A stretch of DNA of 64,000 nucleotides from Desmodesmus armatus (lineage: Eukaryota; Chlorophyta; Chlorophyceae; Sphaeropleales; Scenedesmaceae): assembly GCA_007449985.2 (NCBI GenBank), contig VIIQ02000207.1, positions 62,001-126,000 on the forward strand, read 5' to 3'. Numbering within the stretch: position 1 is the stretch's first letter; every line of letters begins with the position of its first letter. A model generated the notes under the pieces. It saw only the letters and a program-made list of their open reading frames with translations. It did not search any database and was not told the DNA's origin. Shown here in pieces: positions 1 through 13,105 of the stretch. The translations under genes were made by a program, and so were the position numbers.

Positions 1-299
1 GTGCGCCACTGCTGCAAATAGTTGAGAGTAGCAGCAGGCAATGCTGGCTTCCACAGCATGCCCTACACTCATGCAGCACGTTGAACAGTACTGGTCCTGC
101 CGCAACACGGCACGTGCAGCATGATGCCTCTGCAGCATCAAGCATCTACAGCACCAAGTTCTGGAAACTTTCTGCTTTCTGACAAGCAGCGCACAAGCCT
201 TCTGCACCAGCCGACAAGGCAGCTTCGAGCTGTTGTTGCTGCACTTACTGTGCTGCACCTTGGGATTTGACCAAAACCACAGCTTCCTCGAAAACAACA

Positions 300-2700
300 G
301 GGCTTAGGGTTTAGGCTGAATTTAAGACATCGGGGCTGGGCCAACGTCAGAGGCCCAGCCTGACGATGTGTCACCTCAGCAGAGAACAAGTCCTCTCTTG
401 CAGCTTGTGTGCAGGATGGCAGCTTGCTGCAAGGCAGCAACACACAGTGCGCACCTACGGCAGCTGTTGCTGCTGGCCCTCCTGCCCTGCTGGGCTGGTT
501 CTGCCTGACTGCAGCTGGTGCAGCCGGCCACCGTTGCAGCTGTGGTACTGCTTGACCGGCATGTTCCTCAGCAGGGCCTGGTAGCCGGGACATGCCCGCA
601 CCTCCCCTGATGCAGCACTGCCCAGTGAGCCGCAGAAGCTGCCACCACTCCTAGCAACACTCCCTGCTGTGAATGAACCTCCGCCAGCGGCACTGCAGGA
701 TAAGTCCCAGCGCACCATCCCACCAGAGAAGCTGCCATGCATGCCGTTGCCGCCGTTGCCACTGTTGTGGCTGACAGGCGATGCGGACGCGGGGCGTGCA
801 GCAGCGTTGCCGGGGGCCAAGCCAGCGCCTGGCTGGTTGCTTCCTACTATTGCTGCTAGCGACACCGAGTGTGGTGCTGCTGCCGACCTCCCAGGGTTGA
901 GCAGGGGGCTGCCAGCTGCGCGCATGCTGCTGCTGAGGGTGTTGGTGGGCGCTGGGCAAGACAGGGCCTGCTCCAGTAACCGTTGCCTGCAGGTTACACA
1001 GCGACGCCAGGCAGCCACACAAGTATATGAATGGGAAAAGCAGTACAAGTGGCACGCGCCTGCATGCGTGCTGACATGGCTGCCCCCCAAAGCGTGGTGA
1101 CACTTGCAATCTATGAGCCGCCTAGGCACGCTGCAGGTCTGTCACTCTGCGCAACTGCCAGAGCTGCTTGATGTTGCAGAGCACAGTCTGTGGGGGCATA
1201 AGACACAGCCACTGCCTTTTTTTGGCCCCTGCGTGTCGCACCTTGTGTGTATGAGCCCAGCTGCTGCATCCTTACTCAACCCAGCTGCCCAGTCATTGCC
1301 GGTCACGCCCTGTGGAGCAGCAGCAGCAGCAGCAGGTGCTGATGCCATTGCTGCTGTAGCTGCTGCGGTCATGGCTGCTGCAGCCCGTAGTGCTGCTGCA
1401 GCTGCAACCTCCGCTGGCATCATGCCAGCTGCCTGGCTGCCCTCAGGCTGAGGTGCAGGGGGTGTGGGGGCCCGCTGAATGGCAGAGCTGCAGCACTGCA
1501 GCCTGAAACGACCTGCTGTGGCTGGAAGCAGTCAGGCCATGAGGGCTGCACTGCTGGGCTGGGAGCAGTGCTGTGGAGCTGCATTGGATGGAGAGGTCGC
1601 TGCAGGACACCAGGGGGGGGGGGGGGGACCCTACTCTGCAAACAGCAAAAGAAAAGGTAAGAGCAGTGGGTTTGCGGAGCAGTGAGTAAAATGTTGGGGC
1701 CCCTGCAAGCACATAGCTGCCCAAGCAGTCTTCAGAAGAGCCACCATGCACCTTCGGCGCAAGGGCTGTATGGAACCCCCCTCGACCCTTCTGTATCGCC
1801 ACAAGCCCACAGATGCCCCCCTCACTGTGACAGGTGGGTATTAACTCGGGCTTTGAGCTGTTGCCAGCTCCGCAAGGTTCCCTTGCTCAGTGTGGCCTCA
1901 CCCTGGATGGGTCTGCTGCTGTGGTGTGCAAAGCTGGCAGGCTCTTGTGCTGTCCTCCACTGCTGCAGCTCTGAATTCAGCCTCAAAGCAAGCATAAACA
2001 TCGAGGTGACCGCACTGCGCCCTCTAATGCGGCCTCAACTGAAACTCTGCTGCAGTGAGAGGCACTGGTGATAATGTAGAGCACTCTGGTACTGAGGAGG
2101 ACACATTGGCACCTCAAAGATAATTCATAAACAAGCTCAAGGTTCAACACAAAGCCTGAGGCAGCAATGCGCCTTCCCTTTTGCAAGCATAATTTTGAAG
2201 CTACAGCTGAGCCCTAACCAGGGGTTTGCTGCTGGATCGGGCTGCAGGATGCCCGCAGCTGCGGTGAGGGTGTTGTTCTGAAGAAATGGATCATCACAGA
2301 GCATCATGACGGTCGCTACCAGCTCCTGGGAGCCCAGGGAGGGGCAGGGCACCAAAAGCAAGCGTAGCAAGGTTGCTGTGGCCTCTGCTGGCACGGGAAT
2401 ACAGGTCGTTGCAGTCCTCTTTGCAGTGCGTGTAGGGTACAAGCTCGCCCGGTCAGGTAAGCTGCTCCTCTCGTGCTTGCTCATGATGACCTTGGCCGAG
2501 GCCGTGGTGTGCTGATGTGGACTCATGGCGGGTGCTCGCAGCGGGACGTATACTGTTTGAGGTAAATGCACCTTCTGTCAGCTCCGTCAGCCAGGATGAG
2601 CAGCAGGAAACGCTGGAGGGGTTTCGTAACGAGGTGGGTGTGCTGTCTCTGTGCTGCTCCTAGTGCAGGGCTGGTGACTTGAACTTCAGCCATACTGGAT
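300..2700 (-). other. Possible coding blocks of an unidentified minus-strand gene
   Basis: I do not recognise a gene here. On the minus strand, several long open stretches have a Ser/Gly/Ala/Pro-rich composition that could be disordered protein: about 380-960 (Ser/Gly-rich), 1,142-1,423 (poly-Ala) and 2,150-2,571. The plus strand is also open in places, because GC-rich CAG-type sequence leaves long open frames on both strands, so openness is weak evidence. I see no domain. The stretch could instead be the 5' end and long introns of the VASt gene that follows, but I could not find a GRAM domain in any frame. Confidence 0.2.
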
Positions 2701-3269
2701 GGATTGTTGAGCATTCATTATGTACATAAGTGCCACACAGGGTGTGCTGCAGCAGGCTTTGCACAGCAGCGGTACATTTGTTGAAGCAGTCAGCACTCAG
2801 TCAGAGGGTTCGGTATGTTCAGCCTGCATGGGTCCACAAAAAGCAATCAGCCTGACAAAAAAACAAAGATAGCTTTAGTGAATAGCTCCTGCAGCAGCTC
2901 CCCCAGTGCCCTGAGCTCACGCCGTGGCAGTCATTCCTGCAGAGTGCTCACATGCCCCATGCTCTGCCATAGAGCGCCCCCCTTAGCAGCAGTAGTGACG
3001 TCAGCAGCAGCAGGTAGCAGCAGCAACAATTGGTTGTCCAGCAGGTAGCCAGCAGACGTGCTGACAGCAGTCACGGTGTTTCGGTCGTGCTAACAGCTCA
3101 GCCTTTCACTTGTGTCGGTGCACCCTGTCCCCGCCGCTCGTTGAGCCTTGGTGTGTTATATGCCTCTGCTGCTTGCTGCATATGCTGAACTCTGCGCGTT
3201 GGTGCACCCTGTCCCCGTCACTGGTTGGGCCTGACTTGCTCTGCTGTCTGCTGCACATGCGCTCGCAGG

Positions 3270-6200
3270 GGGAGGATGACGCAGCGCAGGGTGCTGTGTC
3301 AGCACGCCAGCAGTGGGTGCTGTGCTGTGACCCGCTGCCGGAGGTCCCTGAGGGGGCCAAGCTCATGGCCTCGGAGCACCTGCCCATCAGTGTGTGAGTC
3401 AATGCAGCAGCAGTAATGGCAGTGGCAGGCAGCCAGTTCATGCGCTAGCTGCGGCAGCACAGCGCGATAGCACCTTGACGTGATTTGACCTCAGGATGAG
3501 CCTGTGCACAGCTCAGGCAGGCAGGCAGTGCATGACCTAGTCACCGTCACAGAACCGCAGCAGCTGCAGCAGCACCACCAGCAGCCCTGCACAGCGTGCT
3601 GCACCGTCTGTGAAAGCACCCGTGCCAGCATACATGCATGTCGCAGCAGCAGTCAGGAAGCTAGTGCGCGCGCATAGTTGGGTGCGTAAACCCACCTGTT
3701 GTGTCCTTGCGTCTTGCAGGTACCACTTCTATGAGCAGTTTTTGTCCGTTGAGGCGAGCTGCCTGCAGGACCACCACAAGAGCACTGGGCAGATGAACTT
3801 CAGGGGCTCAAGGTGAAAGGGGCTGGGGGGTGGGGGGGGGGGGGTGGAGGGGGGGGGTGTCTGTGGTTGGAGTGGACAAGCAGTAGTTGGTGGGCACTCG
3901 ATGCACATGCGCGCGCGCTCTCTAGTTTACCATCCTGCATCCAGATGTGACTCTGGTGTTGTGCTGCATGGCGTCCTGCATCAGGTGGAAGGGTGATGGT
4001 GAGGGCCGCTTCAGCCGCACCTTTGAGTTCATCCAGCCCAAGAAGGGCATCGCCAGCGCCAACGCGTCGTGCGTGCAGGAGCAGCGCTTCAGCGTGCACG
4101 CAGGCGGTGTGTTTGTGATGACCACGGATATGGGCATGACTGGCATCCCCTACGCAGACAGCTTCAGGGTGCAGAGCTTCTGGAAGGTGGGTGTGTTGAG
4201 GGGAGGGGGAGGGGTTACGGCAGCAGCAGTGTCGACACATGCAGGCGGGAGTGGGGGTGACTCCTGCGCAGACAGCTTCAGCGTGTGCAGGTCTTCTGAC
4301 AGGCGAGTCAACAGGAAATGGGGTAAGCTTAAGCGTAACCACGTGGCTGGGGCTGTCGGGTGTCCCGTGTGGGGTAGCGGACAATGTTGCTGTGTGGAGG
4401 CGGCAGCAGCAGGAGCATGCCGGCGCATGAGGGTCACTGCCGGCAGAGTGCAAATAGAAGGGGTGCAGTGTACTGTCCCACTTCATGTCTATCCTCTGTG
4501 TCTCTGATTCCGCCTGACCTTGCTGTTGCCCTGTCACGCTTGGTGTGCTGTCCTGCCTCGTTGTTTCAGGCTGCCCCTGATGCCACTGGTCTGGGCTGTC
4601 ATGTGTCAGTTCATGTGGCTGTTCCCTTCAGCAAGCGCTGCATGGTCAAGGGGCTCATCATGGGCACCACACTCAAGGACTGCCAGGTGGGGCGCGGGGG
4701 GTGTGGAAAAGTGGGCTGGGTCGATGGGTGGGCGAGTGGGTAGGTGGTTACAGACCTCCCAGAGCCCAGAACAAGCAGGCCTCGTAGGGTGAAAACAGCA
4801 AGGCTCCAGCTCCTCACATTGTTGCACTGCTGTTGCGTGAGAGTTCGTGTGACAGCAATGCTGCGCTGCATGAACTCAAGCACAGCCTTGCTATGCGCAA
4901 TTCTTCCTTTCCCCTCCAGTCGTCCTGTACTCACCTGACCATTGGTGTGCCCCTTTGTATGTGCGCACCTGCGCCTGTCCTGCAGGGATTCTTCTCAGAC
5001 TTCCTGGCCAAGGTCCAGAACAGCATCGCCACTGAGCTGCTGCCAGCAGCAGCAGCACAGGCAGCAGCAGCGGAGCAGCTGCTGGGAGACAGCCCGGCCG
5101 CAGCAGCAGCAGCACTCAGCAGCCACCTGCCGCAGCCGCCGCCGCTGCTGCTCACTCCCTTGGCCAGGGGGGCGACTGTTGGAGGGGCTGTGTCGGCTGG
5201 TGGCAGCCCCTTTGCGGCTGTGGACGCAGAGGTGTTTGTCACCACACCGCTGCAGGTGAGGGGCAGGTGGGGAGATTTGGCTGGTAGTGGGTTTGGGGAG
5301 GCAAGGGGGTCAGGAAGGGTGGGAGGGAGGTGCAGGCCACAGGGGCGAAGGTCGTGAGGGGGACATAACTGTGCATGTGAGCCCCTTGGTTATGCGCGCC
5401 ACACAGGTCTGTTAGACTGCCAGCCTGTTGCATAGGCAGCAGCGCTTGCGCGCACAGCGCAAATAGGTGTGATCGCATCGTCGGTGGTTGTCATGTTCCA
5501 GACTTTGCTTCTGCTGTATTGCCACTGCTGCGGCTGGTGTTTGGTGTTCCAGGCTGGTGGGAGTGCGCCTCAGCGCAAGCGCAGCAACGGCAGCAGCAGC
5601 AGGGCGGTGCACGGCTGGTTCCAGTGGCCTAAGCAGCAGCACCACAAGCCACAGCGGCAGCAGCGGCAGGACCGGCAGCAGGGCACAGCAGCAGCAACGC
5701 CAGCAGCTGCAGATGGTGATGATGTCTTGGGGCTGCTGGGTCAGCGCGTCAGCCTGATGCAGCAGCAGGACCACCACAATCACAATCATTCACAGCAGCA
5801 GCTGCACAGGCGCCACAGCTCCCAGCAGCAGCAACAGTTGGTGCGTGGGTGCAGCCCCAGCCCGCCGCGCCCCATGAGCAGGTCTGTGAGTGTGAAGCCC
5901 AGCTTTGCGCTGCCCATTGATGACCTGCGCCTACCCAACAGGTGAGACTGGGTTTTTGCGCACGCGCCCCGGAGGGGGGGGGGGGGAGGGACACTGGGCG
6001 GAATGTGGATGTGGATGTGGACGTGGACGTGAGCAGACTGAACTCAGGGTTTGGTGGGTCAGCAGTCGAGATGGGGCCGACGCGGTGGGAGGGGAGGAGC
6101 AGCATGATCATGTGTGGCTGGTGGAGCAGGCAGCAGTCAGGGTTTTGTCACACCATTGCTTGGTTGGTCGCGTGTCAGCACCTGCGTGCGAGGTGGGTTA

Positions 6201-6509
6201 TCCTCGTCCCAGCAAATGTGCTATTAGAGAGCAGTGCAGGGCCATTCACCTACGAGCAGCAGCAGGACCCTGCATGCTCGCGCATGAGCCAGTGCTGAGC
6301 CGCTCACCGCCTGCTGTTGTTGCTGCCGCGGTCTGTGTCACTGCTGCTGGTGCAGAGGTCGTCCTGCTGAGATCATCACCACTGCGCAGGCCATCCTGCT
6401 GCTGCTGGTGTTGGTGGTGCAGCTCATCACACTCTACGACAACATGGCCATACGGCGACTACTGGCGGCAGCGGGGCCACTCGCGGCGCTGGATGACGGG
6501 CGGATCTAG
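3270..6509 (+). CDS. VASt-domain (StART-like) membrane protein, GRAMD1/Lam/VAD1-like; N-terminus not resolved
   Basis: Exons fit at about 3,270-3,393, 3,721-3,812, 3,985-4,186, 4,570-4,686, 4,986-5,255, 5,553-5,941 and 6,356-6,509. All junctions are GT-AG and keep one frame. The first four exons hold the VASt pattern: LPISVYHFYEQFLS at the start, then a STGQMNF segment, RWKGDGEGRFSRTFEF, a run ending GIPYADSFRVQSFW, and a late VPFSKRCMVKGLI strand. This is a lipid-binding START-like fold. A Gln/Ala-rich linker follows (exons 5-6). The last exon encodes a hydrophobic helix (AQAILLLLVLVVQLI) near the C-terminus and stops at TAG 6,507. Proteins of this family tether to the ER by such a helix and bind or move sterols at membrane contact sites; this role is inferred from the family. 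An N-terminal GRAM domain is expected but I did not find it, so the true start lies upstream or the domain is absent. Confidence 0.82.
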
Positions 6510-6993
6510 CCACCAGTTGTCCGATTCACCAGCAGCACGAGCGTGCATGGTCTGGAGGGCTGGTTTTGATGCCAGCAGCAGCTGTGGCGGCTGTTGCAGC
6601 TGCACGTGCCGGCCTTAGTGCCCCGCCTTAAAAGCCGGCGGCGGCTGCACCGCTGCGTGACTATCCATTGATGGTGAGGGTCGCAGCGGCTGGTTTGTCC
6701 AGGGCCAGTGCTCGCGTGTATGTGCTCTTTGTCTGTGATGTTGTGCGGTTGCGCACGGCTGTGTCTGTGATGTTGTCACATGCAGCGCTTTTTTTTCGTT
6801 TGCTTGAGCAGTGCTGCGGTTGAAGTTCTTCGGGCCCACTGCTTGGGTGATGCGTACGTGGTGCACTTGCGATGTTGAAGCCATGGGGATGTGGGTGACT
6901 GTGCTGCATTGGAATGCTTTTCTGTTCTGACGTGTGGTGGGGGCAGGCAAAGGCTGGTGGTGCGTCGCAAACTATGGTTTGGTTCTGTTTCAG

Positions 6994-9899
6994 TGACTAT
7001 GTCAGGGAGCGCGTCTGTGAGCGGTGTTATCCAACCAGTTGTAGCAAGTGCGGCATGCAGTTTGTGCCGGCGTCCAGCTGGCAGCCGATGGTTGATTTTG
7101 TTGTGCAATGTGTGTAGAGTCAGCCATTGCAGCACACTATTAGGGGGCAGAAGGACAGTGCTGCTTGTCTTTGCGGTGGCTGTGAGCAAGGCAGCTGCCA
7201 CTGCACGCCATGGCCATGATGTGCTGCATGAGTGTCACATCGACCAGTGTGGCTCCAAGCCTTGAGCATCGCCTGATTCATGAATGCTCACCCAGCAGGT
7301 CTGCTGGACACAGTGCATATGTGAAGGGTTTTGTGGGTGGAGGGAGGGCAGGAGGGAGGGAGGTGTTGATGCTCCAAGGCAAGGAAAAAAGGGCGTTGTT
7401 GAATAGACAGCTTCACCAGGCTTAGGTCCAGCTTGTGTGTGTGTGTGTTTCGTGCAGCCAGAGCAGTTGTGTTACTGCAACTGCCATGATGAGCACAGGG
7501 CTACCCCTGAGTTCAGCCTGCAGTGCGGGTGTGCTGGCGATTGGTTGTGGCTGGTGTCTGTGCATCGTGTGTCAGGGGGCTGGTGTTCTCCCTTCCCCAT
7601 ACACTCAGTCAGAGCAGCAGCATGCTCGTGCAGGCACTGCCAGTGCAGTGAGGTGGCGGTTGAGGGGTGCGTAATGGCGCTGCTTGGGGTGGCTGGAGGT
7701 TCAGGTGGTGTCTTGAGGGCGTACACTGCTGTCAATTGTATGAATAAGTCAAACTGCATTACAGGGTGGGGGCTGGTTGGGATTGTGTGTGGGGTAGTAG
7801 GGGTGGTATCTGCCAGTTCTGGCAAAGTCAGAGTTGGGGTACGCACATGGTGCTGTGCTTGCTGCCCATGTATGTATGGCAATATAGTCGGGCTCGCAGT
7901 GTGTGTGTGTGGGGGGTAGCAGGGGTGTGAGGGTCTCCTGCTGGAAGTGTGCCAGGCAGTTGCTGCAGCCAGCATGCTAGATGCTGTTTTAGAGCAGGAA
8001 CAGTGTTGCACTCAGTGATGGTTGTCCATATTGCTTTCCACAGAGGGTTTGCAGAGCCTGTCACATTGGGCCGTTGTTCGCTCCTTTACTCCCGGGCACG
8101 CATGTCTGCAGTTGATGAAGGCATACAGGTTGTGCAGTCAACCTGAGAGGGCTAGCAACCAGGAAAGCTGACAGAGGGGTTGGTGAGGCAGACACTCAAA
8201 CAGGAGGTGGTGCTGACGCTGCTGAAATACGTTGCAGCTGGTGGACAGTCAGATCAAATCAGACGGAGTGAGAGGCACACTGCTGGCGGATACATTGGCT
8301 TGGGAGGGCTGTCACTGTCCTTGCCTGACCTTGTCTTTGGGGTGGTTGCTGTCATGCGGCGGTTGCAGTGTTGCTGAGAGCTTGTTGCTGTCGCTCTTCT
8401 ACAGCGCGTGTGTACCCCTAAGGTCCTTTGAGGGGGTCTGCTTGAAGGAAGGGATGACTGTCTATGTGTGTCCTGTTGCCCTGTCGCCATGGGCGGTGCG
8501 TGCCTGGTGACAGCAAAGGCTTGGGCTTGTGTGTGAAGTGTTACCAGGTCAATGCATCAGAGATGTATGTAGCTGTCAGATGTGAGTGTGTGTGCTAGTG
8601 TGTGGCATGGCAGCGGGGGGAGGCGAGGGGGGGTCCAGTCTTGATGAAGCAGTATGCTTGACGGAGGTTCTGTCTCACTGCTCTGTAGGCCTGTGCTGCT
8701 GCTGTACTGCAAGTTGGCTTTGCTGACCATGCAGCTGAGGGATGTCTGCATGGCGCTTGCGGGTAAGACCCAGCGCGTGGCCAGGACCACACATGTATCG
8801 GCCGTTGCATGCACACCAGAGTGTGTTGTTTTCTTGTATCCTGTGCACGGTGCGTCAGCGTCGTAGCCCTGTTGTGTGGCACACATGTACCTCACCCTTT
8901 TGTCTGCCATCAATACTGCCAGAGGTGTCTCCAATTGTCATCAAGCCCGCCGCACCATCGAAATCTTCACCTTAGTGCCTGGTGTGTGTGTCCCTGGTTG
9001 GTGTTGCAGCTTGGGGGCTGTGGCAGGCGACACGCCGGGACGCCAGCTGGCCCCTGCATCAGGCTGCTGTCAGGGGGCAGTAGGGGTATGGTGGTGCATC
9101 AATCCGCCCTTTCACAGCCGTAAGTGACTTGTCATCGTTCAACGGTTCAAACCCAGACATTGGCTGCCCAGTACACAGAGAGTACCACAGTCTGTGGGTG
9201 TGGCAGGGTGGTATTTGGGTCGACATGCGGCTTGGTGTGTTGACACTCCATATCTGGCTTGGTGTGTTGACTTTTTTAATGCATGCCGTGCGTCCAGGCA
9301 CTCCAGTCACCTTGGCTTCACCACGTTGCTTGGTGGGCACTCAGTGTTTCAGGCACCTCCAGACTTGTTTACATGAATGTGCATGAGTGTGGGGCCCTGC
9401 AGGGGTGTCGTGCGCTGTGTGGCAGGTTGTGGCAGCAGGCTGTGCTTGGCCAGCTGTTTGACCAGCTGTGTGCTCCCAATTTTGACCGCTTGTAGCTCGC
9501 CATGAATACACTGCAGGGTCCACCGTGGGGCCTGTGAAATGTTTCAGTCCTGGCCACCTGTAAGGCCTGATGATGTGTGGTCCAGCACTGTGTGGCCAAG
9601 CCACCCTGTGGCCAAGCCACCCAACATTGTGTACCACACTTGGTCGGGTAGTGCAGCTACCACAGTGCGCAGTGCTGTGTGCGCCAAGTCACTCCCTCTT
9701 GTTGTTGTGTACCTCTTGAAATTGTGTCAGATTGTGAATCATGCATCCTCTTCAGCTGACACTCGTGCCAGCCTGGCTGGCACCCAATGTTCACTGCATG
9801 TACTTCCAGACGATTTTCCGGGCCTACAAAATGTATCAAGAGAATGACCTGCCCATTTTTGCTGAGGGGCGTGTTTGGTGGATCAGGATGCAAGCGTGA
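6994..9899 (+). CDS. Unidentified intron-rich gene, C-terminal exon resolved
   Basis: The last exon (9,756-9,899, after a TTCAG acceptor) reads 47 residues to TGA, including APNVHCMYFQTIFRAYKMYQ and ending EGRVWWIRMQA. Its composition is that of a real protein rather than a chance frame. Upstream exon-like pieces, each flanked by AG and GT, include one from 6,994 with a Cys-rich segment (VCERCYPTSCSKCG), one near 8,238 (LVDSQIKSDGVRGTLLADT) and one near 8,689 (LLLYCKLALLTMQLRDV, hydrophobic). I could not chain these into one frame, so they may belong to more than one gene. I do not recognise the family. The introns are T/G-rich with many TGTG runs, like the rest of the host. Confidence 0.4.
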
Positions 9900-10145
9900 C
9901 TGCTTGATCGTGTTGTGTAAGACACCTGTGTGATGTACCTCAGTGTTTGCTATGTACGTGTCTGCAGCATACTGCCTGTTGTAAGAAGCACTGCTTGGCA
10001 TGTCAGGGTGGTTTGGGCGGATGAACACTACACATACTATGACATACATAGTATGCCTTCTGCACGAGCAAGGAGTCTGCGTTGTGTGTTAAGAGCGTGA
10101 ACATGCGAGCAAAACCGCTGTACTGCAGCAACATGAAGGCCGGTT

Positions 10146-10457
10146 TTGGAATATAGGAATAGTCCCAGGTGCAGTCGGCTTCCTCTGAAGCCATCACCTA
10201 TAGGAACACCAACCCCACACATCTCGGCGCCGAAGGCACTAGTGTGTTTGGAGTGGGCGCACGCGTTCCTACCCGAGCATATGGGTCCCCGGTACCAGCT
10301 TCGCGCTTGCCTGACACACTTGGTAGTGGCTCCATGTGGGGGCTGCCACCCCGCCACACAGGGCTGGTGCCCCACTACGGCCAGGCGAGGGGGGTGGGAG
10401 ACGAACCCACGACCTTCCAGAGTGTAACCGGATGCTCTACCACTGAGCTAACCCCCC
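10146..10457 (-). mobile_element. tRNA-derived SINE or degenerate tRNA-Val-like sequence
   Basis: Read on the minus strand from 10,457, the first 69 bases fold like a tRNA: a G-run acceptor, TAGCTCAGTGG as box A, a GCTC/GAGC D stem, a TCCGG/CTGGA anticodon stem, and GGGTTCGTCTCCC as box B with matching T stem. The anticodon loop TTACACT would read ACA by normal numbering. The arm looks like tRNA-Val(TAC) with one base lost, and the acceptor has mismatches, so this is unlikely to be a working tRNA. GC-rich sequence continues about 240 bases past the tRNA part, as in a SINE body. No clear target duplication was found, so the far end is approximate. Confidence 0.55.
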
Positions 10458-10494
10458 AAAGGGTTAGGGTTTAAACCCTAAACCCCTTTTGGCA
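10458..10494. repeat. Telomere-like palindromic repeat
   Basis: Immediately beside the tRNA-like head lies GGGTTAGGGTTTAAACCCT followed by AAACCCC. This is an inverted pair of TTTAGGG/TTAGGG-type units around a central TTTAAA. It could be a scar of a repaired break, or a chance short repeat. Confidence 0.5.
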
Positions 10495-12001
10495 TTGAGG
10501 ATTTGTTGAACAACATCGCCTGACCAAACGTACAGGCGCACCATGCCTTTCAAGCCTCAGAAGTTGCATCATGCTTGACTGTGTCGCCCAGCTGGTCAGA
10601 AGGCATTTGCCGCAAACCCCAGGGTTTGTGGTTGAAGAGCATGCAGCTACCACTTGTCCAGCTGCTGGCAGGGAGGTCAGGAGCAGCTGGTCCAGATGAC
10701 CGACCCTGCTGGATGGAAACCGCTTACCAGCAGTTTGTGCGATTGCAGCAGGTGTGACGCAAAAACATAGCTTTAAACATATTTTTCCTGCTTATTTTGC
10801 CAGCATTTGGTGATGTAGTGCTCCATCAGCAACTGCCAGCACTGCTGATGTTGGGGGCCAATCTGGCCCTGCCCAGTTTCTTGAGCCCTGCTACACCACG
10901 CACGCAGGTCCTGCAGTGTGGGAAACGCAACACAGCTGCTTTGTTTATTCACCAGAAGTTACCAAGAACCAGCATTATTATCATACGACAAAGCTTTGAA
11001 GGTGGCTTTCGCGTTGTAGCAAGGTACCACTGCACAAGGTGACCCGGCAATCTTTTCTGCTATATATTTGCAACAAAAGCTTTGTCATGTTGAAGGGCAC
11101 TGTTGCAACAATTGTGTGGCACACTGCTGGTCGCCGATGTTCGTGATGCATGCTTCCCAACAGCGCAGTCTACTTATCTAATGACTCTTCAGGATATATA
11201 TCTGTGCACCCCTTCCCTTGCTTGGACCGGATGTGCATGCGTTGGGCGGGTGAGTGATGTGCTCACGATCAACATGTTCGATGCTTCGCAGGGGCCAATC
11301 ATACCACAAAATGGCTTCGATAGTGGTATTACAGCGGCGCTGGGCTGATATAGCGATTGCTGCAGCCGTGTGCATGGTTATGGCCAGCCTTGCACATGCT
11401 TGCCAGCACCCAGGTGAGGTCCGATGTGACAGGACTACATGCAACACACAGCTCACTTCGGCTGGTGACACGGCCGTCACTGACTCCCTCGCCATATCAC
11501 ATGCAGCCGCCATAGCTTGGGGCTCAGCAGCCCTGCCAATGTCCAACCAGCGTCACTCTGTGGTCATTTGGTCAAGGTTTGCATGTCTGCAAAGATGCTG
11601 CTGCTTTGTTTGTTGGCCCGCAGGACCACAGCTGGCTGTCATTGATGGCACGCAACCAGGCAACACGCTGGCAGCCCACTCAAGCGACGCATCAAGCCAT
11701 ACTGGGGCTTGGCGGTGGGTGGTGGACTCAACAACCCCATGGGAAATCAGCCAGCTAGCTGTGCAGACTCTGCAGTTGCCATGGGTGGAACCCAACGCCA
11801 TTCGGAGTACAGAGGCCCTCCCCCCACCATTTTCATAGCTTTGAACCGTCGGCAGTACTACGGCGTGTAGGGTGTTGAACTTCAACAGGTGACCTGCAAC
11901 TTTTCATGGGTGCAGGCCGAGAGGTTCATAGAGTATCTGTGCGCTTTTGCCCTGGCTGCTGCTGCTGCTGCTGCTGCTGCTTGTGCAGGCGCTTGCTGCA
12001 G
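10495..12001. other. No resolved gene; probably upstream exons and introns of the following gene
   Basis: Several open stretches occur on both strands (for example 11,254-11,838 plus and 11,553-11,885 minus), but none shows a recognisable domain or a convincing splice chain. The end of this stretch (11,955-11,980) is a short CTG run just before the acceptor of the next exon. Confidence 0.3.
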
Positions 12002-13105
12002 GTCCGGTCGCCCACGTATGGACAGTACAACTCAATGCGGGGCCCCAGCAACCCCAAGCTTGGGTACAGCACGGGGCCTAGCCCTGCATCCTATGCATCT
12101 GATGTGAAGGTAGGGCCCCTCAAGCATTGAACTTTGCCAAGTGACTGAGTCCCTTGCTCGGCAAGAGACCAGGGCATTGAAAGTGATCTTGATCATGCTT
12201 CTCAGACTGGTTGAAATGCAGTGCGCCCCAGCAATGTTCCTTTCTACCACTGGTCAGCCTGACCTGCAGGCTGCAGCATGTAGCATGTAGCATGTACCTT
12301 GCTGCACCGGCAGTCGCTGTACTACGTTGAATGTACCATGCTGCATTTGAAGGCTTCGAGCCTCCATGGCCTCGTTCAAAGGCATGGTGAAAGAGTAGAC
12401 CGAGCCAGCCACTACCCAAGGTCTCTGTGAACGGTCGTCATGCCCTTTGTTGCTGAGTCAGCACTGGGGACTCCTAGTAGTGCACAATGCACAACTCATG
12501 TCGCCGCCCTTCCTCAACAGTATAGCCATGGTGGATATAAACTCGTCGCGCCCCCCTTTCTGTTGCTTTGCTCAGGTCCGCTCTGAGCGCCCCTCGGTGG
12601 GTGTGTACCACAGAGAGAGCGACTGGTTCAACGCCAAGGGCGGCACCACAGTCGACAGCTGGGAGGGAGCCACATTCTCCTACAGGGCTGGCAGGTGGGC
12701 AGCCAGTGTCACACTGCAGCGTTGACATAAGGTTTTGCGGTGCAGGCTGGGAACCGCTCCGAAATTGTATGCCAGCTTGGACCCCAGGTGTCACAAGGTC
12801 CACGCCGTCTGCATGTATGATGGCTCAGTACTGCTACTGCTAACGTTAGTGTCAACACACTCAACTTAATGATTACAGCATTGGCAATCCATTGGTCAAC
12901 GTTTTTACATCAGGTTTCAGACCACACAGGCTGATGGTGTTGCGCCGAACCGGTGTGCTGTCTGCTGTACTGGTGGCTGTACTGGTTGCTGCCTTGCAGG
13001 CGCCACACCTGAAGGAATGGCAATGAGGATCTGGTCAAGAGTGTGGCACAGCCTGTGCTGCAGCAAGGGCCTGTGCTGTATGCTCTCATTGAGCCTTACT
13101 GCTGA
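12002..13105 (+). CDS. Unidentified gene, three C-terminal exons
   Basis: Three exons join in frame: 12,002-12,109 (starts VRSPTYGQYNSMRGP), 12,576-12,694 (VRSERPSVGVYHRESDWFNA, ends in phase 2) and 13,015-13,105 (NGNEDLVKSVAQPVLQQ, stop TGA 13,103). The phases agree at both junctions and all sites are GT-AG. The first two exons both begin V-R-S, which may hint at a repeated unit. No domain is recognised. The end segment faintly recalls the EEAL..AV...GPV region of papain-like peptidases, but the expected catalytic residues are not visible, so I do not claim it. The 5' exons lie upstream and are unresolved. Confidence 0.5.

Noticed and set aside
10389..10457. A functional tRNA gene
   Set aside because: The acceptor stem has mismatches, the anticodon arm looks like tRNA-Val with a base lost, and the loop would read an unlikely ACA anticodon.
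12576..13105. Papain-like peptidase
   Set aside because: Only a weak resemblance of one short segment; no catalytic Cys or His context is visible.
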